Shown piece after piece: positions 1-5,088 of a DNA stretch of 5,088 nucleotides. This DNA comes from Clostridiales bacterium. GTDB taxonomy: Bacteria; Bacillota; Clostridia; Oscillospirales; Butyricicoccaceae. How positions within the stretch are numbered: the stretch's first letter is position 1; every line of letters begins with the position of its first letter. A program made the position numbers and the translations under genes. The notes under the pieces were generated by a model. The model was given only the letters and a program-made list of their open reading frames with translations, was not told the DNA's origin and ran no database searches. The DNA is taken from positions 1 to 5,088 of the forward strand of contig JANZZB010000113.1 in NCBI GenBank assembly GCA_026419635.1, given 5' to 3'.

Positions 1-774
1 GACGAACTTGACAAAATTGCCCGCAAAAGCGAAAACCCGTCCATTACAAGAGACGTTAGCGGAGAAGGCGTACAGCAAGCGCTTTTAAAACTGCTCGAGG
101 GCACTATTGCGAATGTTCCGCCACAGGGAGGAAGAAAGCATCCGCATCAGGAGTTTATCCAAATTAACACGACAAACATCCTGTTTATCTGCGGAGGAGC
201 GTTTGACGGCATCGACAAAATCATTGAAAAGCGTATTGGGTCAAACGGTCTCGGGTTTGGAGCTACAATTGAAAGCAAAAGAGAAAAAAATTTAGGCGAG
301 GTTTTAAGCAAAATTGAGCCGCATGATATCTTAAAATTCGGAATCATACCTGAATTAGTGGGAAGACTTCCAGTAATTGTCGCTTTGGAATCCCTTGATA
401 AAAAAGCACTTGTGACCATTCTGAACGAACCGAAGAATGCGCTTGTCAAACAATATCAAAAGCTTTTTTCGCTTGATGATGTGGAGCTCATATTTGAACC
501 GGAAGCATTAGAAGCGATTGCGGACAAAACCATAAAACGAAATACCGGTGCCCGCGGGCTTCGTTCTGTGCTAGAAGAATTAATGACCAATATCATGTTT
601 GAAACTCCTTCCGACCCATCCGTTGAGAAGGTCATTGTGACGAAAGAATCGGTTCTGGAAAAAGGCTATCCGATTAAAGTTATTAAAAACCCTGATAAAA
701 AGTTATTAAAACCGATCGTATCGCATAAGAGTCCTTCGGTCAGGACAAAAAAAGAAAACGGTAGCGTTTCGTAA
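1..774 (+). CDS. clpX: ClpX, ATP-dependent Clp protease unfoldase subunit (5' truncated by window edge)
   Basis: This is the C-terminal 257 residues of ClpX, the hexameric AAA+ unfoldase that feeds substrates to the ClpP peptidase in the cytoplasm. The reading frame is open from base 1 and begins inside the Walker B motif (DELDKI, local residues 1-6, equivalent to E. coli 184 onward). About 183 residues, including the zinc-binding domain and Walker A, therefore lie outside the window. Visible ClpX hallmarks are the pore RKH loop (45-47, in PPQGGRKHP), the sensor 1 region (TTNILFICGGAF, 57-68), the ClpP-docking loop LGF (84-86, inside GLGFGA), the arginine finger R122 (in PELVGRLPV) and sensor 2 R185 (in TGARGLRS). 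The LGF loop indicates that it pairs with ClpP rather than acting alone. The last 25 or so residues are a basic, low-complexity tail. The gene ends in TAA directly before an intrinsic terminator. Identity is near certain from recalled family sequence. Confidence 0.97.
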   Translation, partial: DELDKIARKSENPSITRDVSGEGVQQALLKLLEGTIANVPPQGGRKHPHQEFIQINTTNILFICGGAFDGIDKIIEKRIGSNGLGFGATIESKREKNLGEVLSKIEPHDILKFGIIPELVGRLPVIVALESLDKKALVTILNEPKNALVKQYQKLFSLDDVELIFEPEALEAIADKTIKRNTGARGLRSVLEELMTNIMFETPSDPSVEKVIVTKESVLEKGYPIKVIKNPDKKLLKPIVSHKSPSVRTKKENGSVS

Positions 775-781
775 AAAATAC

Positions 782-818
782 AACCAGACCCAATCGGGCC
801 TGGTTTATTTTTGTTTTT
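782..818 (+). terminator. Rho-independent terminator after clpX
   Basis: The arms 782-791 (AACCAGACCC) and 796-805 (GGGCCTGGTT) form a 10-position stem with one A-C mismatch and a 4-base loop (AATC). They are followed by a T-rich run to 818. The A-rich stretch 774-780 can also pair with 806-812 across a single bulged C, so the hairpin could work in the reverse direction as well. It begins 8 bases after the clpX stop and separates clpX from lon transcription. Confidence 0.9.
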
Positions 819-854
819 GCATGATCCCATTATACGGCTTCTTATTTTGTTCTA

Positions 855-883
855 TTGCAAATATGACCCCTATATACTATAAT
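855..883 (+). promoter_or_regulatory. Sigma-A (sigma-70 type) promoter for lon
   Basis: A -35 box TTGCAA (855-860, 4 of 6 consensus bases) and a perfect -10 box TATAAT (878-883) are separated by exactly 17 bases. The predicted transcription start is about 889-891, giving an untranslated leader of roughly 120 nt before the lon GTG. It lies downstream of the clpX terminator, which fits an independent lon promoter. I see no CIRCE (HrcA) element and no convincing CtsR heptad repeat, so classical heat-shock control of this promoter is not supported by the sequence. Confidence 0.75.
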
Positions 884-899
884 CTATGAAAGTATATAC
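870..899. repeat. Paired TATATAC element around the lon -10 box, possible operator
   Basis: TATATACT (871-878) and AGTATATA (891-898) are perfect 8-base inverted repeats with a 12-base spacer. The same bases also contain a direct repeat: CTATATAC (870-877) and the perfect palindrome GTATATAC (892-899), 22 bases apart, close to two helical turns. They bracket the -10 box and the predicted transcription start, where a repressor would act. The region is very A/T rich, so chance cannot be excluded and no regulator is identified. Confidence 0.35.
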
Positions 900-939
900 G
901 ATAAAACTAGAAATGCCTAAACCACTTTAATGGTAAACT

Positions 940-995
940 TTTCATGTTCCAAAATTAGTTATTAAGGGAAATACTAGAATTTCGGGTACATGAAA
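940..995 (+). promoter_or_regulatory. Possible leader RNA stem next to the lon ribosome binding site
   Basis: TTTCATGT (940-947) is perfectly complementary to ACATGAAA (988-995), whose last base is one nucleotide before the lon Shine-Dalgarno stretch at 997-1004. Inside it, AAATTAGT (952-959) can pair with ACT (973-975) and AATTT (978-982) across a two-base bulge. A stacked, A/U-rich fold of this kind could reduce access to the ribosome binding site and be temperature sensitive. It is an inference from pairing seen by eye; no known riboswitch class is recognised. Confidence 0.25.
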
Positions 996-996
996 T

Positions 997-1004
997 GAGA
1001 GGAG
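997..1004 (+). promoter_or_regulatory. Ribosome binding site deciding the lon GTG start
   Basis: GAGAGGAG lies with its AGGAG core (1000-1004) seven bases before the GTG at 1012. This supports the non-ATG start over the next in-frame ATG, which is 13 residues downstream and immediately before the conserved PLLPLRG opening of the Lon N-terminal domain. Confidence 0.85.
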
Positions 1005-1011
1005 AATTATA

Positions 1012-3456
1012 GTGTCAGAACTTTATAATATAAATTCCAATCCATCGCGCATGCCGCTTTTACCGCTGCGCGGTCTTACTATCTTTCCGAATATGCTTCT
1101 GAATTTTGATGTCGGACGCGAAAAATCCATAAAAGCATTGGAACACGCAATGCAAGAAAACCAGCTTATCTTTTTAGTTGCACAAAAAGATATTCGCACG
1201 GACAACCCCGGCGAAAACGATTTATATAAAACAGGGACCATTTCACGCGTTCGTCAGTTACTTCGGCTTCCAGGCGATAACATTAGGGTCTTAGTAGAAG
1301 GAATTGAAAGAGCCCATGTCGAAAACTATATCAAAGAAGATCCTTTTTATCTGGTTGATGCTGTTTTAGATATTGATCAACCGGTCAGAATCAGTTTGAC
1401 TAAAAAAGAAGCCTTACTGCGCCAGACCCAAAAAATGTTTGAAGAATATGCCCAGTATGCACCAAGAATGACGGATGACACCATTCTGCAGGTTATGTCG
1501 GCTGACAACATCGGTTATCTTGCTGATTATATTGCGCAAAATACCGCAATCCGACATACGGACAAACAGGCTGTTCTTGACGAACTGCATCCGGTTTCGC
1601 GTCTTCGTTATGTAATGAGCCTTTTAAGCCGCGAAACTGAAATCCTAAAAGTTGAAAATAACATTCAAACCAAAGTAACTGTTCAGATTGATAAAAACCA
1701 GAAGGATTACTATCTGCGCGAGCAGATGAAAGTGATTCAGGAGGAATTGGGTGACCAGGATGATGTAGGCGCCGAAGTAGAAGAATATTTAAATCGTATT
1801 GAGGCGCTCAATTTGCCGGAGGATATGTCGAAAAAACTTGTCAGCGAAGCAATGCGTCTATCTAAGCTGCAGTATACCTCGCCGGAAAGCGGCATCATCC
1901 GGACATATCTTGACATTTGCCTTGGCCTTCCTTGGAACAAGGAAACAAAAGAAAGGGCCGACTTAAAGGCAGCTGAGAACATCCTAAATCATGATCATTA
2001 CGGTCTTACAAAAGTTAAAGAACGGATATTGGAATTTCTTGCAGTTAAAAAACTGACGGGCGGAATACACGGGCAAATTCTTTGCCTGGGAGGCCCTCCG
2101 GGCATCGGTAAGACCTCCATTGCAAAATCGATCGCACATGCAATGGGCCGGAATTACGCGCGCATGTCACTGGGTGGAGTGCGCGATGAAGCGGATATAA
2201 GAGGACACAGAAAGACTTATATCGGTGCAATGCCTGGTAGAATTATTACCGCAGTCAACCAGGCAGGCAGTAAAAACTGCCTGATTCTTTTAGATGAAAT
2301 TGACAAAATGGGCAACGATTTTCGCGGTGATCCCGCGTCGGCTCTTCTTGAAGTGTTGGACGCGGAGCAAAATAATGCATTTCGTGACCATTTTATTGAG
2401 CTTCCTTTTGATCTGTCTTCTGTATTATTTATCACAACCGCTAACACAACGGAGACAATTTCCCGTCCGTTACTTGACCGTATGGAAGTGATATCGCTTA
2501 CCGGATATATCGACGAGGAAAAGCTTCAGATTGCAAAATTGCACCTGATCCCAAAACAGCTGAAAAAACATGGACTTAGCAAAAAAGTGTTGAAAATAGA
2601 TGATGACTCAGTACGGCGCATTATCTCTGAATATACAAGAGAGGCAGGCGTGCGTAAACTTGAGAATCAAATCGCCCGTATCTGCAGAAAAGTGGCAAAA
2701 CTATTGGCGTCGGGCGAAGCCAAACGTATTCAGGTAAAAGCGAGTGACCTTGACACATTTCTCGGTATTCCGAAATTTAAGCATGAAAAGCTTTCCGAAA
2801 CAAACGAGGTCGGCGTCATCAACGGTCTCGCCTGGACGAGTACGGGAGGCGAACTTTTGGAAGTGGAAGTCAACGTACTTGAAGGCTCCGGTAAGCTGGA
2901 GCTGACCGGAAATTTAGGCGACGTTATGAAAGAATCCGGCAAAGCGGCGCTTTCCTATATTAGAAGCCGTGCGAAATCCCTCGGTATCGATCATGATTTT
3001 TATAAAAATTATGATATGCACATTCATTTTCCGGAAGGCGCTATCCCTAAAGACGGCCCGTCAGCCGGTATCGCTACGGCATCCGCCATGATATCAGCGC
3101 TAACCGGTGTCCCCGCAAATAAAAACGTTGCAATGACCGGAGAGATCACACTTCGCGGTAGAGTCTTACCTATCGGGGGATTAAAGGAAAAAAGTATGGC
3201 CGCATTCCGAGCAGGTATTAAAACAGTTATCATACCGGAGGAGAATTTACCGGATCTCGAAGAAATTGATCCTACCGTACGCGCAGCTTTACGCTTTGTT
3301 CCGGTTTCGCATATGGATCAGGTGCTACCGGAAATATTAGAAAATTATCCTGCAAAATCGAAACTTGAGGAAGAAGAAACAAAGGCATCTACGGCAACTC
3401 AGCCGATACCTGTACCGAAAGATCATATAAATGACATTAAATCAATCAGGCAGTAG
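1012..3456 (+). CDS. lon: Lon, ATP-dependent serine protease (LonA type)
   Basis: This is a complete cytoplasmic Lon protease of 814 residues, a homo-oligomeric AAA+ Ser/Lys protease that degrades misfolded and regulatory proteins. Order of parts: N-terminal substrate-binding LON domain (about 14-210, opening PLLPLRGLTIFP), a helical linker (about 215-310, with YYLREQMKVIQEELG), the AAA+ module and the C-terminal protease domain (about 600-780). Visible residues are Walker A GPPGIGKT (361-368, K367), Walker B LLDEID (D428, E429), sensor 1 N478, arginine finger R490, sensor 2 R548, catalytic S684 (PKDGPSAG) and K727 (GGLKEK). It is soluble, without the membrane segments of LonB. From about residue 780 there is a charged tail (KLEEEETK and on), roughly 25 residues longer than E. 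coli Lon. Start is GTG with a good ribosome binding site. It has its own promoter, and engB follows after 8 bases. Confidence 0.98.
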   Translation: MSELYNINSNPSRMPLLPLRGLTIFPNMLLNFDVGREKSIKALEHAMQENQLIFLVAQKDIRTDNPGENDLYKTGTISRVRQLLRLPGDNIRVLVEGIERAHVENYIKEDPFYLVDAVLDIDQPVRISLTKKEALLRQTQKMFEEYAQYAPRMTDDTILQVMSADNIGYLADYIAQNTAIRHTDKQAVLDELHPVSRLRYVMSLLSRETEILKVENNIQTKVTVQIDKNQKDYYLREQMKVIQEELGDQDDVGAEVEEYLNRIEALNLPEDMSKKLVSEAMRLSKLQYTSPESGIIRTYLDICLGLPWNKETKERADLKAAENILNHDHYGLTKVKERILEFLAVKKLTGGIHGQILCLGGPPGIGKTSIAKSIAHAMGRNYARMSLGGVRDEADIRGHRKTYIGAMPGRIITAVNQAGSKNCLILLDEIDKMGNDFRGDPASALLEVLDAEQNNAFRDHFIELPFDLSSVLFITTANTTETISRPLLDRMEVISLTGYIDEEKLQIAKLHLIPKQLKKHGLSKKVLKIDDDSVRRIISEYTREAGVRKLENQIARICRKVAKLLASGEAKRIQVKASDLDTFLGIPKFKHEKLSETNEVGVINGLAWTSTGGELLEVEVNVLEGSGKLELTGNLGDVMKESGKAALSYIRSRAKSLGIDHDFYKNYDMHIHFPEGAIPKDGPSAGIATASAMISALTGVPANKNVAMTGEITLRGRVLPIGGLKEKSMAAFRAGIKTVIIPEENLPDLEEIDPTVRAALRFVPVSHMDQVLPEILENYPAKSKLEEEETKASTATQPIPVPKDHINDIKSIRQ
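2264..2283 (+). repeat. Strong hairpin inside the lon coding sequence
   Basis: CAGGCAGT (2264-2271) and ACTGCCTG (2276-2283) form a perfect 8-base-pair stem with an AAAA loop, followed by a short T-rich stretch (ATTCTTTTAG). It encodes residues just before Walker B (about 418-424), a stretch that is variable in Lon, so part of the base choice is free. It looks like a weak intrinsic terminator or pause hairpin; the T tract is interrupted, so function is uncertain. Confidence 0.4.
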
Positions 3457-3460
3457 GTGA
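3455..3460 (+). promoter_or_regulatory. Ribosome binding site deciding the engB TTG start
   Basis: AGGTGA overlaps the last two bases of the lon TAG stop and sits four bases before the TTG at 3465. It matches the 3' part of the AAGGAGGTGA consensus, for which such a short gap is correct. A GTG at 3457 is excluded because its frame hits TGA three codons later. Placement over the lon stop suggests translational coupling. Confidence 0.7.
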
Positions 3461-3464
3461 CGTC

Positions 3465-4052
3465 TTGAACTTACACAACACGGAGTTTAAAAAATCCGCC
3501 GTCTCACAGAATGATTTTCCCGTTGACGGTCTGCCCCAAATTGTATTTGCGGGACGTTCCAATGTCGGAAAATCATCCATTATTAATAAGCTATTAAACC
3601 GTAAAAATTTCGCACGCGTTGGAGAATCTCCCGGTAAAACGGTGCATATTAATCTTTTTCTGATTGATAAAAAAGTATATTTTGTCGATTTGCCCGGTTA
3701 CGGATTTGCCAAGGTTTCCAAGGCTGAAAAAGACCGCTGGGGTGCGTTAATTGAACAATTTTTCGGTTTTGGTACGATATCACTCGGTATTTTAATCGTT
3801 GATATTCGGCACAAGCCTACTCAGGATGACGTCATCATGGCTAAATGGTTTATGGAAACGGGCGTTCCGTTTATTGTCGCGGCAAATAAATCAGATAAGT
3901 GTAAAAAATCTGAAATAGAATCATTATTAGAGCAAATCCGAACCACACTGAAGCTCACAAGCTACGTCAAACTGATTCCGTTTTCATCCGTCAGCGGGGA
4001 AGGTCGCGATGAACTTCTTTACGAAATCAATCATTTAGGAGAGACGACATGA
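3465..4052 (+). CDS. engB: EngB/YsxC (YihA), ribosome-biogenesis GTP-binding protein
   Basis: This is a complete TRAFAC-class GTPase of 195 residues, the usual length for the EngB family, which assists late assembly of the 50S ribosomal subunit and is essential in many bacteria. GTPase motifs are in order: G1 GRSNVGKS (30-37), a G2 region with SPGKT (55-59), G3 DLPG (75-78, in DLPGYGFAKV, typical of this family), G4 NKSD (141-144, followed by K145) and G5 SSVSG (174-178). The G4 Asn is the general GTPase form, where many EngB proteins have Thr. No membrane segment or signal peptide is seen. The start is TTG, supported by a ribosome binding site overlapping the lon stop; the lon-engB gap is 8 bases and the next gene overlaps it by 4 bases, so it sits in the middle of a tight operon. 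The lon-ysxC neighbour pair is known from Bacillus and relatives. Confidence 0.97.
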   Translation: MNLHNTEFKKSAVSQNDFPVDGLPQIVFAGRSNVGKSSIINKLLNRKNFARVGESPGKTVHINLFLIDKKVYFVDLPGYGFAKVSKAEKDRWGALIEQFFGFGTISLGILIVDIRHKPTQDDVIMAKWFMETGVPFIVAANKSDKCKKSEIESLLEQIRTTLKLTSYVKLIPFSSVSGEGRDELLYEINHLGETT

Positions 4053-4816
4053 AATACATTCGAGCTAAACATATGGACTTCGTTTTTTGGGCGGTGCTTG
4101 CGGGCGATCGTGTAAAGGTACTCGAAAAAGCACCTTATTTGGGTCTTTCCTATACTGGTTTGGAATTAAATTTTTTAGATGTAACTCTTTTAGCGCCATG
4201 TGAGCCTTCTAAAATTGTCGCTGTCGGGAAAAATTACTATGATCACGCAATGGAGCTCGGCGGAGAAGCTCCTAAACAGCCGATCATCTTTATAAAACCG
4301 TCTACAACCGTAAATCACCCTGATTGTGAAATACCGTATCCGGATACGTCAAAACGAGTTGATTACGAATGTGAACTTGCCTTTGTAATAAAAAAAGAAG
4401 CTTACCGGGTAAAAAAAGAAGAGGCAAACAATTATATTTTTGCATATACCTGCTTAAACGATGTTACGGCTCGCGATATTCAAAATATTGACGGGCAGTG
4501 GACACGCTCGAAATCGTTTAACGGATTTGCACCCATCGGACCGTGGTTAACAGACGAACTTGATCCGTCCGACGTGAAAGTAGAAACGCGCTTAAACGGC
4601 GAAATCAAACAAATATCCCGAACAAGCAAATTTATGTGGGGTATTCCTGAATTATTGGAATTTATCACTGACTGTATGACATTAAATCCCGGTGACGTTG
4701 TAACAACAGGTACTCCGGCCGGTATCGGCCCAATGCTGCCAGGGGACGTTGTTGAAGTTGAAATTGAGGGGATCGGCGTTTTAAGAAATCGAGTTATTAA
4801 AAGGCCTGCTCTATAA
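4049..4816 (+). CDS. Fumarylacetoacetate hydrolase (FAH) family protein, FAHD1/HpaG-like
   Basis: This is a complete cytoplasmic enzyme of 255 residues. Residues 1-49 resemble the small N-terminal domain (DUF2437 type) found in many prokaryotic FAH proteins, and 50-255 are the FAH beta-roll domain. By alignment from memory with human FAHD1, the divalent metal ligands are E107, E109 (DYECEL) and D138 (NDVTARD), the catalytic His/Glu pair is H66/E69 (NYYDHAMEL), and the active-site lysine is K155 (TRSKSF). The C-terminal signature TGTPAGIG is at 220-227. Family members act as acylpyruvate hydrolases, oxaloacetate decarboxylases, or isomerase/decarboxylases of aromatic catabolism; the sequence does not choose among these, and no catabolic genes are nearby. 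N158 stands where many relatives have Asp (KSFD). The ATG overlaps the engB stop as ATGA, with AGGAGAG at 4037-4043 inside engB, so the two are probably translationally coupled. Family certain, substrate unknown. Confidence 0.93.
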   Translation: MKYIRAKHMDFVFWAVLAGDRVKVLEKAPYLGLSYTGLELNFLDVTLLAPCEPSKIVAVGKNYYDHAMELGGEAPKQPIIFIKPSTTVNHPDCEIPYPDTSKRVDYECELAFVIKKEAYRVKKEEANNYIFAYTCLNDVTARDIQNIDGQWTRSKSFNGFAPIGPWLTDELDPSDVKVETRLNGEIKQISRTSKFMWGIPELLEFITDCMTLNPGDVVTTGTPAGIGPMLPGDVVEVEIEGIGVLRNRVIKRPAL

Positions 4817-4881
4817 ACACTTGCTAATACAATAAAAACAAATGATCGAATATTGAAACTATAGCGGCCTTACAGAAGTTT

Positions 4882-4890
4882 AAAGGAGAG
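4882..4890 (+). promoter_or_regulatory. Ribosome binding site for the lysA-like ORF
   Basis: AAAGGAGAG is a strong Shine-Dalgarno match, with AGGAG (4884-4888) eleven bases before the ATG at 4900, slightly far. The 83-base gap after the FAH gene (4817-4899) shows no clear terminator and no convincing promoter, so readthrough from the lon operon is possible. Confidence 0.65.
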
Positions 4891-4899
4891 TTAAATAAA

Positions 4900-5088
4900 A
4901 TGTTTGTATCCGATTGCTTGTCCACAAACGGAATTGGTCATCTGACCATCGGAGGAATTGACACAGTTGAGCTTGCAAAAGAATATGGTGAGCCAGAGTG
5001 GATGAGGGGTACGGGGAGAAGAAACAGTCACCTTCTTGCTGTAGCTCCTACCGTAAGCAATAGCATTGTTTCCGGCAATGTTAGTGCG
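4900..5088 (+). CDS. lysA: Diaminopimelate decarboxylase (LysA) N-terminus, 3' part replaced; runs off the window
   Basis: The ORF opens with MFVSDCLSTNGIGHLTIGG and continues DTVELAKEYG (to residue 30), which reads like the start of clostridial LysA, the PLP-dependent enzyme that decarboxylates meso-diaminopimelate to lysine. Normally the next residues are of the type TPLYV, leading into the PLP barrel strand. Here residues 31-63 (EPEWMRGTG onward) do not fit LysA; they resemble ribonucleotide reductase instead. There is no stop before the end of the window, so the frame is open across the junction. The 30 LysA-like residues stop before the PLP lysine and all catalytic residues. Either the true lysA continues in the genome and the last 100 or so bases are an assembly chimera, or the gene is a broken fusion. 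The LysA call rests on a short N-terminus and is moderately sure. Confidence 0.65.
   Translation, partial: MFVSDCLSTNGIGHLTIGGIDTVELAKEYGEPEWMRGTGRRNSHLLAVAPTVSNSIVSGNVSA
4987..5088 (+). other. Ribonucleotide reductase large-subunit-like segment joined in frame to lysA
   Basis: Residues 30-63 of the terminal ORF carry GTGRRNSHLLAVAPT, then SNSIVSGNVSA. This matches the pattern RN..L.A.APT.S.....G....(IEP) of ribonucleotide reductase alpha subunits (for comparison RNSLLIAPMPTAST in human RRM1), the substrate-specificity and substrate-binding stretch deep in the C-terminal half of the barrel. It lacks its own start and the rest of the enzyme. Its base use also changes: a G-rich run with AGG, GGG and AGA codons (5005-5022) contrasts with the flanking genes. 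The exact junction is somewhere between about 4978 and 4996. The family match is from memory over only about 30 residues. Confidence 0.6.

Noticed and set aside
147..449. A 100-codon reading frame on the - strand inside clpX
   Set aside because: It lies entirely opposite the well-conserved ClpX coding frame, and its translation has no recognisable domain. The other - strand frames opposite lon and the FAH gene were rejected for the same reason.
861..877. Possible CtsR operator half-site (TATGACC) in the lon promoter spacer
   Set aside because: CtsR needs two direct GGTCAAA-type heptads three bases apart; only one degenerate half is present.
821..888. A 22-codon ORF after the clpX terminator
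   Set aside because: It starts right after the terminator T tract without a ribosome binding site and spans the lon promoter.
886..965. Two tiny leader ORFs (886-930, 14 codons; 930-965, 11 codons) joined by a TAATG overlap upstream of lon
   Set aside because: Neither has a ribosome binding site, and the first ATG lies at or before the predicted transcription start. The overlap is probably chance in A/T-rich DNA.
2085..2104. GC-rich imperfect inverted repeat at the lon Walker A codons
   Set aside because: It is explained by the Gly/Pro codons of the conserved GGPPG motif and the stem is broken by a bulge.
2294..2491. A 65-codon + strand frame inside lon
   Set aside because: It overlaps the Walker B to arginine-finger region of lon in another frame, where the lon frame carries all conserved residues.
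4821..4862. Possible promoter (TTGCTA) before the lysA-like ORF
   Set aside because: No acceptable -10 box lies 16-18 bases downstream; nearby A/T-rich hexamers are wrongly spaced.

Overview
The window is a piece of a low-to-moderate GC bacterial chromosome, most likely from the Clostridia (Firmicutes). The main evidence is the gene order clpX, lon, engB (ysxC), which resembles the Bacillus/Clostridium protein-quality-control locus. AGGAG-type ribosome binding sites, GTG and TTG starts and the style of the LysA N-terminus agree with this. The order within Clostridia cannot be settled from these genes; an Oscillospiraceae-like host is only an impression. All genes lie on the + strand.

Layout: 1-774 is the C-terminal 257 residues of ClpX, entering the window at the Walker B motif. 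It ends at a clear intrinsic terminator (782-818). The 237-base gap to lon holds a good sigma-A promoter (855-883), a repeated and inverted TATATAC element around its -10 box, and an A/T-rich leader of about 120 nt with a possible long-range stem ending just before the lon ribosome binding site. 1012-3456 is a complete Lon protease (814 aa). 3465-4052 is the ribosome-assembly GTPase EngB/YsxC. 4049-4816 is a fumarylacetoacetate hydrolase (FAH) family enzyme that overlaps engB by 4 bases. After 83 bases, an ORF opens at 4900 and runs off the end.

Functionally, ClpX and Lon are the ATP-driven unfoldase or protease arms of cytoplasmic protein quality control, and EngB is needed for 50S subunit assembly. 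Lon, EngB and the FAH enzyme are spaced as one transcription unit driven from the promoter at 855-883, separated from clpX by the terminator. The FAH enzyme is metabolic and its substrate cannot be read from the sequence.

The most unusual point is the right-hand end. The ORF at 4900 starts as diaminopimelate decarboxylase (LysA) for about 30 residues, then continues in frame as what looks like an internal piece of a ribonucleotide reductase large subunit. The simplest explanation is a chimeric assembly junction at a contig end; a real recombination event is the alternative. I see no CRISPR array, insertion sequence, tRNA or rRNA gene, and no convincing new defence or mobile system.
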